From: Oscillospiraceae bacterium
GTDB lineage: Bacteria > Bacillota > Clostridia > Oscillospirales > Ruminococcaceae
Assembly: GCA_031280965.1 (NCBI GenBank)
Contig: JAITFZ010000001.1
Coordinates: 1 to 64,000 of the forward strand
Direction: 5' to 3'
Length of the DNA: 64,000 nt
Shown here: in pieces, positions 15,524 to 24,787 of the stretch
How the letters are laid out: every line of letters begins with the position of its first letter
How positions within the stretch are numbered: the stretch's first letter is position 1
The notes under the pieces: model-generated
What the model was told of the DNA's origin: nothing
The model's input: only the letters and a program-made list of their open reading frames with translations
Databases searched by the model: none
Translations under genes and position numbers: made by a program

Positions 15524-17564
15524 GTTCATTTACTCCCGAAAATAACTCGTTAATCCTTGCTTTCAAGCCCTCATGCTCCGGATTTTTCAATCCCGAATCC
15601 CGCTCAAGAATTCGCCCCGCAAGTTCCTTTATTTCGCTCACGAGCGAAACATCCTCTGCCATGTCCGCCATGCGAAGCTCCGGCAAACCATGCTGTTTGC
15701 GCCCGAAAAAATCGCCCGGTCCCCGCAGCTTCAAGTCTACGTTAGCCACCTCGAAGCCGTTAGCCGTCTTTGTCATTGTATCAAGCCGCGCCTTTGTATA
15801 GGCGCTGTCATTGTCAGTCACAAGTATGCAGTACGACTGCTTTTCCCCGCGTCCGACCCGCCCGCGAAGCTGATGTAACTGCGACAAGCCGAAGCGTTCC
15901 GCGTTCTCAATCAACATAATAACAGCATTAGGCACGTCAATCCCGACTTCGATTACCGTAGTGGAAATAAGTGCTGTAATATCGCCGTTCTTGAAGCCCT
16001 CCATAACCGCGTCTTTCTCCGCCTGCTTCATCTTCCCGTGAAGAAGTCCGACGTTTATATCTTTCAGATAAGTGCGTTTAAGCTCGCTATAATAGTTCAC
16101 GGCGCTTGCTCTTTCGTTTGAACCGCCCGCTTCGCTGTCCTCGATTAGCGGGCAGACAATATACGACTGGCTCCCCTCGGCGGCTTTTTTCAAAATAAAC
16201 CTGTAAAGCCGCTCACGATAACTTGTGTTGACCGAATATGTGTTAATTGGTATTCTGCCTTTCGGCATTTCATCAAGCAGAGAAATATCCAGGTCGCCGT
16301 AAATTATAAGCGCCAGCGTCCTTGGAATAGGCGTTGCCGACATTACAAGCGTGTGCGGGTTCTCCCCCATGGAAACGAGCGTACTGCGCTGATTCACGCC
16401 GAATCTGTGCTGTTCGTCCGTTACTGCGAAGCCGAGCCGCATAAACTCCACACCCTTTTGAATAAGCGCCTGCGTGCCTGTTACCACATGCGCTTCGCCG
16501 GTTTTAACCCGCGTTTTAACAGCTTTCTTCTCAGCCGCCGTCAGTGAACCCGTCAGCAGTTCTACGTTTATTCCCAACGGCTCCAGAAAAGCTTTAAGCG
16601 TGTTATAGTGCTGTGCCGCGAGTAGCTCCGTCGGCGCCATAAATACCGACTGAAAGCCGTTATTATGCGCGAAGAAGCAAAGCGCAGCGGCAACCATCGT
16701 CTTCCCGCTTCCCACATCTCCCTGCAACAGGCGATTCATCGGTATTAATTTTTGCATATCGTTTACCGCTTCATCGACGGCACGTTTCTGCGCGCCTGTC
16801 GGCTCAAAGGGCAACGCACGGTAAAACCCGCTCAAATCCTGCTTTTGCATTACAGTGCCGGTTAACTTGCGATTTCGCTTCCTAAGCATATTCATGCCAA
16901 GCTGTAAAACTAACAGTTCCTCGAAAGCAAGACGCCGCTTAGCCGCGCCCGCCTCCTCTTGCGATTCGGGGAAATGGATTTTCTCAAGCGCGGTTTTTTT
17001 ATCGAACAGCGAGAATTCTTTCAATATTTCATCGGGAAAAATTTCTTTTTCATCGAAACAGGGTAGTACGGTTTTAAGGTTATTCGCAATCATAACCTGC
17101 GTCAAACCCGCAGTTAAGCGATATTTGGGAACCAAAACGTTCGGGTCGCCCGCTTCTATGAACAAAGGCGAGGTTATTTCCCTAAGCAGTTCGTTTCCGC
17201 CGGCTTTTCCGTGAAAAATATAGCTTTTTCCGGGCAGAAGCTTGCCCCAGTTGTACTCGGAGTTAAAAAACACGCACAGAAACTCGCTCTCGCCGTCATT
17301 AAGCGCCGCTTTATATATGCTCAGGCTGTTTCTCGCATAAGCACCGCCTGTATAAAAAGGCCGTAACTTCCTTATGACTTCGGCTTTAACAACGCAGGTT
17401 TCACCGAAGTTCACGCTGTTTATTTTAACAGGCAGACTATAATCAATATAACCGCGCGGGAAGTGAAAAATCAAATCCCGCACGGTAGTTATGCCTAATT
17501 TCTTATAAAGCGCGGCGCGTTTGGTTGAAATGCCGCGCAAGGTTGTAATATCATTGTTTAACAT
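15510..17564 (-). CDS. recG: ATP-dependent DNA helicase RecG
   Basis: RecG remodels stalled replication forks and branched DNA. The 684-residue protein has the N-terminal wedge (OB fold) domain, helicase motif I QGDVGSGKT, motif II VTDEQHRFG, motif III MSATPIPRT and the C-terminal QLRGRVGRG motif, all in order and at normal length. Its end overlaps rsmE by 14 bases, and its start lies six bases after the lipoprotein gene's stop, so the group is one operon. Confidence 0.96.
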   Translation of the reverse strand: MLNNDITTLRGISTKRAALYKKLGITTVRDLIFHFPRGYIDYSLPVKINSVNFGETCVVKAEVIRKLRPFYTGGAYARNSLSIYKAALNDGESEFLCVFFNSEYNWGKLLPGKSYIFHGKAGGNELLREITSPLFIEAGDPNVLVPKYRLTAGLTQVMIANNLKTVLPCFDEKEIFPDEILKEFSLFDKKTALEKIHFPESQEEAGAAKRRLAFEELLVLQLGMNMLRKRNRKLTGTVMQKQDLSGFYRALPFEPTGAQKRAVDEAVNDMQKLIPMNRLLQGDVGSGKTMVAAALCFFAHNNGFQSVFMAPTELLAAQHYNTLKAFLEPLGINVELLTGSLTAAEKKAVKTRVKTGEAHVVTGTQALIQKGVEFMRLGFAVTDEQHRFGVNQRSTLVSMGENPHTLVMSATPIPRTLALIIYGDLDISLLDEMPKGRIPINTYSVNTSYRERLYRFILKKAAEGSQSYIVCPLIEDSEAGGSNERASAVNYYSELKRTYLKDINVGLLHGKMKQAEKDAVMEGFKNGDITALISTTVIEVGIDVPNAVIMLIENAERFGLSQLHQLRGRVGRGEKQSYCILVTDNDSAYTKARLDTMTKTANGFEVANVDLKLRGPGDFFGRKQHGLPELRMADMAEDVSLVSEIKELAGRILERDSGLKNPEHEGLKARINELFSGVNEHGFN

Positions 17565-17570
17565 AGCTTA

Positions 17571-18926
17571 TTATTGTTCCGAAAGAGGTTCGTGTTTAAT
17601 TTCGCTTAAAATCCGAAATGCATTTTCAAGCTCCTCGGCGGTCAGCGTCAGGGAATTCCCGGATTCTGTGTGGTTTATATAATACCGCAAATTATTCTCC
17701 GCGCCTTCCCTTAATAAAATCCATTCCGAAGCTCTCGGCTCTTCATCGTCTTCAAAGACGGTTTTTATGCTTAAAATCAATTCATCTGCTTCTTCAACAG
17801 GCGTTCTCGCTCTGAAAAAGCTGATTGTGTTTTCCTCGGTGTTAACCACCGCCGTCACATTGTTATGCCATCTCCCCGGCATCAAAAACACAAAATCACA
17901 TCTTTCGGAAAAATATGAACGGTACTTTTCTGTAAGACCGTTGCCTTCAAGCGCATGCCAAACCACGGGGCGCAATTTTTCGGGCGCGGGAAGATGCCTG
18001 TAGCCGGGAAATTCGCCGATGCTTGACGGGAGGTAAATAATCCCGTTTCCTTCTATATCACGCGGGTTCGCAAGTTCGGTAACAATACCGGTTCTGCGGA
18101 CTACTCTGTCGTGGTTTTCGGGATTGGCAAACAAAGGGTTAATTAATCTGCTTCTGCTGTATAACAGCATATCCGTACCATAAATGTCGGCGCTGTCGTG
18201 CTTTCTGTGGTTTATGAACAGAGCGGGGATGTCTTCGGCTGCATAACCCTGCGTTATTCCGATATATTCTCCGGCGCCGGGGTCGAGCTCACATTCCGCC
18301 TCTCTTAAAAGCTGTCCGTCTACATAGGTGTAAAACGTTGCCGTAGCCGACGGAGCAGAGCGGTCATTTTTTATTACCAACAGTTCCTTATGCTCTCTGC
18401 CCAAAAAATAATCCACCTGCATATATGAATACATTACCGTATGCTGTCTGACGGGTCTGTCGCGGATATTGCTTATAATCATGCAGAATTTTTCACTTTG
18501 CCCGATGGTATAGCTAAGCAGTATATTCTCCTGCTCGTCCGCGCCGAAAACAGCGAAGCTTATGCTTTCTATATCTGTTCCCGGTCCGGGAATCGGAATT
18601 TCGGAAAGCGACTCCCATTTGCCGCCGGTGTTTTTATGAAGAAAGTTCATAAAAATCGAACGCTCAATATTTATTCCCGAAATCTCATAAAAAACAATAG
18701 CGGAGTCTTCATTTTCGCCGTAAACCACAAAAGCGCTTCTGTGTTCGCCGGTTCGCGGGTATTTTAATTTAAAGCCGGTACCCTTGCTGTCTACTAACGC
18801 CCTGTAAATCGCCTGCTGTTCATCGGTAAGCCGCGGCGGCGAAAGCATGTCCTCAATTGCTCCAAAGGCGCACCCCGAAAGCAAAAGCGCAATCAGCACC
18901 GTAAAAACAATAACAGCCCGCCTCAT
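17571..18926 (-). CDS. Lipoprotein of unknown function
   Basis: The 451-residue protein has a signal peptide ending in the lipobox LLSGC (Cys about 19). The mature part has several stretches resembling beta-propeller or VCBS-like repeats (VDYFLGREHKELLVIKND, GIVTELANPRDIEGNG), but no family is certain. Its ATG overlaps the stop of the membrane protein gene upstream (ATGA), and recG follows after six bases, so it is co-transcribed with DNA-repair genes without an obvious functional link. Confidence 0.75.
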   Translation of the reverse strand: MRRAVIVFTVLIALLLSGCAFGAIEDMLSPPRLTDEQQAIYRALVDSKGTGFKLKYPRTGEHRSAFVVYGENEDSAIVFYEISGINIERSIFMNFLHKNTGGKWESLSEIPIPGPGTDIESISFAVFGADEQENILLSYTIGQSEKFCMIISNIRDRPVRQHTVMYSYMQVDYFLGREHKELLVIKNDRSAPSATATFYTYVDGQLLREAECELDPGAGEYIGITQGYAAEDIPALFINHRKHDSADIYGTDMLLYSRSRLINPLFANPENHDRVVRRTGIVTELANPRDIEGNGIIYLPSSIGEFPGYRHLPAPEKLRPVVWHALEGNGLTEKYRSYFSERCDFVFLMPGRWHNNVTAVVNTEENTISFFRARTPVEEADELILSIKTVFEDDEEPRASEWILLREGAENNLRYYINHTESGNSLTLTAEELENAFRILSEIKHEPLSEQ

Positions 18927-19780
18927 TTATCTCCCGCCTTAACACGTTCGGGTCTGCGCCTTAACATGGTGAGCAATATAGTCAGAAGCGCAATCGTTTC
19001 AGCGGCAATCAGCATATCGGGCATTATGAATTTTGTTGAAGCGGAGCGGATTAAGTTATTTCGCATAACCGAGGGGGAGCCGAACAGGAAAATCAGTTTC
19101 GCCATTACTTCCGAAACAGCTACAGTCACCGCAAAAAATCCGAAAACGCAAGCTTTTATGCGGGTAGTTTTGCTTTCGGCGCGCATGAACATCCGCCCTG
19201 CCGAAAGATAAAAGAGCGCTAACATAATTACTGTTAATAATCTTATAAGATGTTCGGACATGCTAAGTATAATGTGATTTTCAAGGAAGAGGAAAACAAG
19301 CCTGACCACGTAATAAACCGACAGCGCCAAAAACGCTAACCCGACAGACGGATAAGTCCTTCTCCTGAACAGCAGAACCCCTCCCGAAAACCCGTATGCC
19401 GCCGTTCCGAACATAACTGTAAGTATTTCTATAAAACCGAGCCCTGCAATACCCGACGTGAACGCCGTATAAATTACCGCAAACCCTGCGAGTAACAGCA
19501 TAATCCCGCAAATAGCGGTGTCGGTATCGTCAAAATGACCGAGCTTCTTTTTAAAGAAAATCGTTTTGCGCTTCTTTTCAAATATTGCCAAAACAAGAAA
19601 TCCGACAATTATTATACATAAAATTATGTAATGCAGGGATTTTAAAGTTCCCGCGTAATACTCAAAGAAGCCTGTGTTAAAATCAATGATTCCCGCGACA
19701 AACTGCACAAAACGCACAATAACCGCCGCCGTAGTGGCTGCAATCAAAAAGGTGATTAAAAATGTACGGGGGTTTTTCAC
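18923..19780 (-). CDS. Polytopic membrane protein of unknown function
   Basis: The 285-residue protein has about seven membrane segments separated by short loops and a basic C-terminus. It starts with GTG at 19780, preceded by AGGGAG. It overlaps the following lipoprotein gene by four bases, and the two may work together at the envelope. No family recognised. Confidence 0.7.
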   Translation of the reverse strand: MKNPRTFLITFLIAATTAAVIVRFVQFVAGIIDFNTGFFEYYAGTLKSLHYIILCIIIVGFLVLAIFEKKRKTIFFKKKLGHFDDTDTAICGIMLLLAGFAVIYTAFTSGIAGLGFIEILTVMFGTAAYGFSGGVLLFRRRTYPSVGLAFLALSVYYVVRLVFLFLENHIILSMSEHLIRLLTVIMLALFYLSAGRMFMRAESKTTRIKACVFGFFAVTVAVSEVMAKLIFLFGSPSVMRNNLIRSASTKFIMPDMLIAAETIALLTILLTMLRRRPERVKAGDK

Positions 19781-19859
19781 TTACCCACTCCCTCTAAGCA
19801 GTATATTTAAAGCCGGACAGGCATATATTATTCCGATAATAAATTAATCGTGCTTATTA

Positions 19860-19888
19860 ATTATATACCATTTTAAGGGACAAGTCAA
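19860..19888 (-). promoter_or_regulatory. Promoter of the membrane protein-lipoprotein-recG-rsmE operon
   Basis: On the minus strand TTGACT (19883-19888), 17 bases, TATAAT (19860-19865). It is divergent from spoIID. Confidence 0.7.
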
Positions 19889-19936
19889 GGAATTTGTAAG
19901 CATGGCGATTGAAAATCACCCGAAAGGAGCTAAAAA

Positions 19937-20923
19937 ATGAAAAACGCCGTCATAATTCTGCTCATGTTCGCGGCTTTATTGTTTCTTGTGCCTTATTTAT
20001 GGGGCGCGGCATTTCCGGCTTTTGGGAACTCGTCTGTTTCACAGTACCGCGCACCTGAAAGTTTCCGTGTTTTTCTGACAGAAAACGAAGAAATAATTGA
20101 AATAAGCGCGGTTGATTATCTCATAGGCTGTCTGTACGCGCAAATCCCGCCCGGCTATCACACGGAAGCACTAAAAGCTCAAGCTGTCGCCGCCCACACC
20201 TACGCCCTGCGCCTTGCCCTGAACAACCAAAATTTCCCGCAGGAGGGAATAGCCGGCGCAGATTTTTCAAACAGCAGCGTAACCTGCCAGCCTTTCTTTA
20301 CCGAAACGGAGGCGCGGGATTACTACGGCATTGAATACGAAGTTTATTACAACCAAATCAGAGAAGCCGCCGAATACGGCGCCTCCCGGGCAATCGTCCA
20401 CGCTTTTCACAATAACGAGCCGATTTACGCTGTTTATCACGGCGTTTCTGCCGGCGCGACCAACACGGCGAGTTATATCTGGGGCGTGGATTTCCCGTAT
20501 CTGAAAAGCGTCCCGAGCGACTGGGACAGGGATTTTGCAGCTTTTGTAAGTACCAACGAGATTTCAACCTCTCAAATGAGAAGCCGTCTGCTTGATTTCG
20601 ACCCCGAAATTATAATGCCGCTTGATTATGCGCGGTGGTTTTCGGAATACAACTCCGACAGCAGCGGCTATGTCATAGAGGTCAGCACACGAAATACCAA
20701 TCTTTCGGGCGGCGACCTCTGGCGGATTCTGAACCTTCGTTCTGCCGCTTTCGAGATTAATTTTATAGGCGGCGTTTTCGTCGCGACGACGCTCGGTCAC
20801 GGTCACGGCGTCGGTTTAAGCCAGTTCGGCGCAGACTTTATGGCGCGCAGGGGTCATACCTGCGATGAAATTCTGGACTATTATTTTACAGATGTGACGA
20901 TATTAAGCATCAGTAGGGGATAA
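19937..20923 (+). CDS. spoIID: Stage II sporulation protein D (SpoIID)
   Basis: SpoIID is a membrane-anchored lytic transglycosylase that thins septal peptidoglycan and drives engulfment in the mother cell. The 328-residue protein has an N-terminal membrane segment (about 4-24), the catalytic region HTEALKAQAVAAHTYAL with Glu77 in the place of the Bacillus catalytic Glu88, and the C-terminal GHGHGVGLSQFGA motif. AAAGGAG precedes the ATG. Only a poor match to a sigma-E type -10 box lies upstream, so I cannot confirm sporulation control. The gene supports a spore-forming host. Confidence 0.92.
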   Translation: MKNAVIILLMFAALLFLVPYLWGAAFPAFGNSSVSQYRAPESFRVFLTENEEIIEISAVDYLIGCLYAQIPPGYHTEALKAQAVAAHTYALRLALNNQNFPQEGIAGADFSNSSVTCQPFFTETEARDYYGIEYEVYYNQIREAAEYGASRAIVHAFHNNEPIYAVYHGVSAGATNTASYIWGVDFPYLKSVPSDWDRDFAAFVSTNEISTSQMRSRLLDFDPEIIMPLDYARWFSEYNSDSSGYVIEVSTRNTNLSGGDLWRILNLRSAAFEINFIGGVFVATTLGHGHGVGLSQFGADFMARRGHTCDEILDYYFTDVTILSISRG

Positions 20924-20936
20924 GGCGGGGCTTGTT

Positions 20937-22274
20937 TTAATACATGAAAGTATAATTAAAGCCCATCGGATTAACCCTCACGCCGTTAACGTGAATCTCA
21001 AAGTGCAGGTGCGGCCCCGTGGAAAAGCCCGTTGAGCCGACTTTTCCTATAACCTGCCCGACTACGACATCCTGTCTTTCACTAACTGTCACAGAACCGA
21101 AAATCATATGCGAGTAGAGCGACGCCACGCCGCCGCCGTGGTCTATAATCACATGAGAGCCGTAGCCGCTGTTCGAACTGCTTTCCACCGCTCTGATTAC
21201 AGTCCCCGACTGAATCGCATAAATGCTTGCGCCATTTATGCCGGCGTTGCCTATATCGGTGCCGCCATGATTCCTTCCGCCAAAGCTGGTCGTCCAGCCG
21301 AAGTGGTCGGTAATCTTCTGGAACCGCTCCTCAAGCGGCCATATGAAGCCGTCTCCCGAATAGTTCGGACGTTCTAAGTTCTGCCGCTCTTTTATGAGCA
21401 GTGTCGTCAACCGTTCGAGTTCTTCGATTTCGGCGTTTGTGGCGTTAACGCGCACGTACATAGAATTAATCGAATCCTGAATCCCCGTTATCTCCCCAAC
21501 GTAACCCCGCAGTTTTTCCTGCTCTGTCGCCATTTCCAAGTCGAGCGTATCCATATCGGCTAAAAGCTGTACGAGCTGAATCTCAAACTCCGCTTTTTCC
21601 TCTTCGCGGGTAATTCTGTCCGCGTCAAGCTGACGCTGCAACGCTTCAAGCTCCGTGATTTCATGCTCCTGCTCACTGATTGCGTCAAGCAGGTCATTCA
21701 TGAACTCGTTGCTTCTCTCAGCCGCTTTATGTAAAACATCAACCCGGACTATCATGTCGTAAAAGTTGCCCGACTTCATCAAAATATCAAGATGTCCGTA
21801 TGTGCCGGTCATGTAGTTATTGCTGATTAACTGACCGAATTTCTCTAAGTTTTCCTTGTTTTCGGCTTCGAGCAGACTTATTTTATCTTCCCGCAGAATA
21901 ACTTCAAGCTCGGCATCGGCAATACGATTTTCGAGTTTTTCTATTTCCAGCTGCTTATTTTCGATTGCTTCCTGTTGCAGCATAATCCGCCCGTTCAGCT
22001 CGTTTATCCGGGCATTAACGCCGTCTATTTGCTGTTGAACCAACACCCTCAGCTGATTCAACAGCGCTGCGTCGCCCTGCGCTTCACGGATTTGCGCCTC
22101 GCGTTGCCGATTCTGCTCTTCAAGCGCGGCGGCGCGCTCCTCCGCCCGCCTGATTTCCTCGTTAATATCCGCAGATGTACGCCCGGAAACCCCGCTTGTT
22201 GACGCAAACACTAAGGTCAGGCAGACAAGTATGAACATTACCGTCAGCCGCACGTGTTTTTTCATTTTTTTCAT
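20937..22274 (-). CDS. EnvC-like murein hydrolase with coiled coil and M23 domain
   Basis: The 445-residue secreted protein has a signal peptide (about 1-30), a long coiled coil (about 33-300), and a C-terminal M23 domain with the zinc motifs NHGGTDIG and HLHFEIH. M23 enzymes cut peptide cross-links in peptidoglycan; EnvC/NlpD relatives that lose the zinc site act as activators, but here the ligands look intact. The coiled coil may link it to an FtsEX-like complex, which is not present in this window. Confidence 0.9.
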   Translation of the reverse strand: MKKMKKHVRLTVMFILVCLTLVFASTSGVSGRTSADINEEIRRAEERAAALEEQNRQREAQIREAQGDAALLNQLRVLVQQQIDGVNARINELNGRIMLQQEAIENKQLEIEKLENRIADAELEVILREDKISLLEAENKENLEKFGQLISNNYMTGTYGHLDILMKSGNFYDMIVRVDVLHKAAERSNEFMNDLLDAISEQEHEITELEALQRQLDADRITREEEKAEFEIQLVQLLADMDTLDLEMATEQEKLRGYVGEITGIQDSINSMYVRVNATNAEIEELERLTTLLIKERQNLERPNYSGDGFIWPLEERFQKITDHFGWTTSFGGRNHGGTDIGNAGINGASIYAIQSGTVIRAVESSSNSGYGSHVIIDHGGGVASLYSHMIFGSVTVSERQDVVVGQVIGKVGSTGFSTGPHLHFEIHVNGVRVNPMGFNYTFMY

Positions 22275-22336
22275 TTTTTACCCCTTATCAAATATTGCTT
22301 TTGTCAGGGCGGATTTTACTCATGCGCTGTTCGCCC

Positions 22337-23464
22337 CTATTTCTTTTTATCTATTGAAAAAAGTATACTGTCTAAATCATAGCGTACATTTTCGGCTTCC
22401 GGGTCATCTTCGTCCCGCAGGAGCCGGTCAAGGCTCGGTATTGACGCCGTTTGTGAAACTCGTTGTGCCGCGGTGTTCTTCTTGGGCATGTAGCGCTTCA
22501 CGTTTTCAACAACGGGGGAACCCGTCGCCTTCAACTCCGCTATTTCGCCCGTTCCGGTGCTGACAGCCGCTTTCAGCGCCTGCGGCTCATCAAAGGGAAA
22601 TCCGGTCTGCCCTGTGCTTTTTCGGGCGTTAACCTCGGCGATGGCTTGATTCAGGCGTTTTTGCGAAAGCGGCGCGGTTCGTGGCGCAATGCGCGGCTTT
22701 TCTTCGGTTTTCGGAGCGGCTTTGACAGCCTTAGACCCCGGCGCTCTGAAGAGCGGGTAATCGTCCTGCGCGAAGCCGTCTTCTTTTGCGGTTATGTTGT
22801 CAAGCACTTTGTTATAATCATCGTCATAATCGCCGTTGTCTGCGTTCCCGGTTTTGGAATACGCGCTCATCGCCGACATTTTCTGCCGCGGAACATAAGT
22901 CGGGATTTCGTCCTGTTTCTTCACGGGGGTAATCTCGCTGTTTTTCCTGAGCGCCATGAAAATTGACTTGGAACTCTCGTAGATTAATATAATCATACAG
23001 GGGATAACCGCCACTATCATTACGCCTGCCGGCGACTTTGCAAAACCAATCAGCCACCCGAAAAAATCACTGTACTGTGTGGCTTTCCCGACAATCTGGC
23101 TTTGCGTAAGGATTATTTCCACCCCGCGTTCGCTAACCGCGTTATATCTGTAAACGTTCTCGTTGTGCTGAACCGAATCAATTTCAGCTATACCGGCTCT
23201 GCCGGTTTCAAGGCTTTTAAACACCACTATATCGCCCTTAACAATCTCTTCATAAGGTACAGAGACGGTAAAGAGCGCGGTTCCGGGCTTCAGAAATTCC
23301 ACGGCATCGGTTTTAACTATGTAAACGTTCCTTCCGAAAAGGCTCGGAGCGTCCCCGCCGAACGAAAATATAAGCGACATTGTCAGCATGAACAAGGTAA
23401 AGAGCGCAAGAAAAGCGCACACTCCGCGAATCAGCAATTCAGCGGGTTTTCTTTTCAGCTCGAT
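22337..23464 (-). CDS. SipW/S26-like membrane protein lacking the catalytic serine, apparent AUC start
   Basis: The 375-residue protein resembles SipW-type signal peptidases: N-terminal membrane segment, a KGDIVVFK strand, and the second helix block FFGWLIGFAKSPAG. Where the family has S-M-E in its active site this protein reads A-V-E (KTDAVEFL), so the serine is replaced and peptidase activity is doubtful. A long low-complexity cytoplasmic tail of about 200 residues follows. A TTG at 23437 is possible, but no ribosome site precedes it; GAGAGGAG (23474-23481) is nine bases before ATC at 23464, which gives the natural leader x-ELKRKPAELL. Confidence 0.7.
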   Translation of the reverse strand: MELKRKPAELLIRGVCAFLALFTLFMLTMSLIFSFGGDAPSLFGRNVYIVKTDAVEFLKPGTALFTVSVPYEEIVKGDIVVFKSLETGRAGIAEIDSVQHNENVYRYNAVSERGVEIILTQSQIVGKATQYSDFFGWLIGFAKSPAGVMIVAVIPCMIILIYESSKSIFMALRKNSEITPVKKQDEIPTYVPRQKMSAMSAYSKTGNADNGDYDDDYNKVLDNITAKEDGFAQDDYPLFRAPGSKAVKAAPKTEEKPRIAPRTAPLSQKRLNQAIAEVNARKSTGQTGFPFDEPQALKAAVSTGTGEIAELKATGSPVVENVKRYMPKKNTAAQRVSQTASIPSLDRLLRDEDDPEAENVRYDLDSILFSIDKKK

Positions 23465-23509
23465 AATACAACGCTCCTCTCGCTATGAAATTATCGGATT
23501 CGCCTCTAC

Positions 23510-23538
23510 TTGACAAATCCCGAATCTTACTGTAAAAT
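23510..23538 (+). promoter_or_regulatory. Promoter of tRNA-Thr
   Basis: TTGACA (23510-23515), 17 bases, TAAAAT (23533-23538), about 35 bases before the tRNA. Confidence 0.75.
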
Positions 23539-23573
23539 ATAAGTATAACATACTTGTACACTTTTTGCAATAT

Positions 23574-23646
23574 GCTTGAGTAGCTCAGTTGGTAGAGCAG
23601 TTGATTCGTAATCAACAGGTCGTGGGTTCGAGTCCCTTCTCAAGCT
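23574..23646 (+). tRNA. tRNA-Thr (anticodon CGT)
   Basis: The sequence folds as a standard cloverleaf: acceptor arms GCTTGAG and CTCAAGC, D arm GCTC...GAGC, anticodon stem GTTGA/TCAAC around the loop TTCGTAA, and a TTCGAGT T-loop. The anticodon is CGT, reading ACG threonine codons. The T stem GTGGG/CCCTT has one T-T mismatch and one G-T pair. CCA is not encoded. No integrated element lies at its 3' end. Confidence 0.95.
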
Positions 23647-23664
23647 TGCGGCAACCGGCTTTGG

Positions 23665-24534
23665 TCAGTTGTTTTTATTTCGCATATTTCTGAATTCGGT
23701 CGGCGTAAGCTTTTTGTTGTATTTAAACACCCGGTTAAATGTCGCTATGCTCTGAAACCCCGATTCAAGCGCGATTTCGGTAATCGGCGCTTCGGAGTCG
23801 GCAAGCATTGACTCGGCGACCTTGATTCTTACCTGCGTCAGATATTCGTAGAACGACATTCCGGCGAACTGCTTAAACCACCGCGTAAAGTGAAATTTAC
23901 TGAACCCCGCTATGCTCGAAACGTATTCAAGCGACAGGTCGTCCTTATAATGCTGATTTATATATTCGACACAACGGTTAAAGTTTACAATATGCGCTTT
24001 TCTTTTTATAAGTTGGTCGGCGAAAGCGCCCGGGACATCCTCCCGCTGCTTCCTCGCCATAAAAACAGCTATACTGATTAGTTTTGCCGTAATTTCCGCT
24101 TCATAATAATCCCGCTTCTCCCTGTATTCATCTAACGCTTCAAGCAACAGCACCCTTAAAATGCCGTGAAGCTCCGGGGAATCAGCCGCCGTAATCAGCC
24201 ACGGCTTGAAAAATATGAACGATGCGCCCGCAAGCCCTTTAACAGACTTCAACAGCGACAGGTCGAACTGCAAAATCATGCGTTCCCCCATTGTTTTCGG
24301 GGCGCGGAGTTCATGAATATCGCCGGTCGGGATTATAATAATATCTTTTTCCTCAAGATGATACGGAATATCGTTAACCGATACGTCATAACCGCCTTTT
24401 AAGGGCATTATGATTTCCGCCGCGCTGTGCCAGTGCCCGGGATAGTCGTCGGTTTCGGCGTTATGATGAAGTATGAACAGGGATTGCGCGTCATAATCCA
24501 CGGTTTTATGTATTCCCTCAAGTTTTTTTATCAT
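23665..24534 (-). CDS. AraC-family transcriptional regulator
   Basis: The 289-residue protein has an N-terminal cupin sugar-sensing domain (about 20-110; GHWHSAAEIIMPLKGG) and a C-terminal double helix-turn-helix (about 190-285; LSLEYVSSIAGFSKFHFTRWF and the second helix pair near ITEIALESGFQS). It is divergent from the large sugar-importer operon, the usual place for its activator. It likely binds the GCAATATATGATTAGA motif at 24685 and 38141-38177, but that is inference from position. Confidence 0.9.
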   Translation of the reverse strand: MIKKLEGIHKTVDYDAQSLFILHHNAETDDYPGHWHSAAEIIMPLKGGYDVSVNDIPYHLEEKDIIIIPTGDIHELRAPKTMGERMILQFDLSLLKSVKGLAGASFIFFKPWLITAADSPELHGILRVLLLEALDEYREKRDYYEAEITAKLISIAVFMARKQREDVPGAFADQLIKRKAHIVNFNRCVEYINQHYKDDLSLEYVSSIAGFSKFHFTRWFKQFAGMSFYEYLTQVRIKVAESMLADSEAPITEIALESGFQSIATFNRVFKYNKKLTPTEFRNMRNKNN

Positions 24535-24571
24535 ATAACATTATTCCTTATTAATTATTCCTTACTTAATT

Positions 24572-24600
24572 ATATTACATCACTTATCATAAATTGTCAA
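24572..24600 (-). promoter_or_regulatory. Promoter of the AraC-family gene
   Basis: On the minus strand TTGACA (24595-24600), 17 bases, TAATAT (24572-24577). Confidence 0.7.
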
Positions 24601-24684
24601 CAGAATATCGGAAATTGCTTTTTTAGTAATTATTAACAAATTCTTACGCATATTGCGAAATAAATATAATTTTTGCAAATTATA

Positions 24685-24725
24685 GCAATATATGATTAGA
24701 AAGAAACAAAATTTGAGTGTATAAT
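24685..24725 (+). promoter_or_regulatory. Activator-dependent promoter with AraC-type motif (importer operon)
   Basis: The 16-mer GCAATATATGATTAGA (24685-24700) overlaps a poor -35 box TTAGAA, and 18 bases further lies TATAAT (24720-24725). The same 16-mer, at the same distance from a -10 box, recurs at 38162. A poor -35 covered by an activator site is typical of class II AraC promoters. Confidence 0.6.
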
Positions 24726-24787
24726 ATATATTAACCGTATTTTATTACGTTTTTCGCCTTAGACTTATATTAAAGAGGTTTATATTT

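Noticed and set aside
22463-22966. 167-codon plus-strand frame
   Set aside because: Antisense to the low-complexity tail of the SipW-like gene, Arg/Phe/Val-rich, no ribosome site.
23574-23646. tRNA-Thr as an integration site
   Set aside because: No integrase, no repeat of its 3' end, and ordinary genes follow on both sides.
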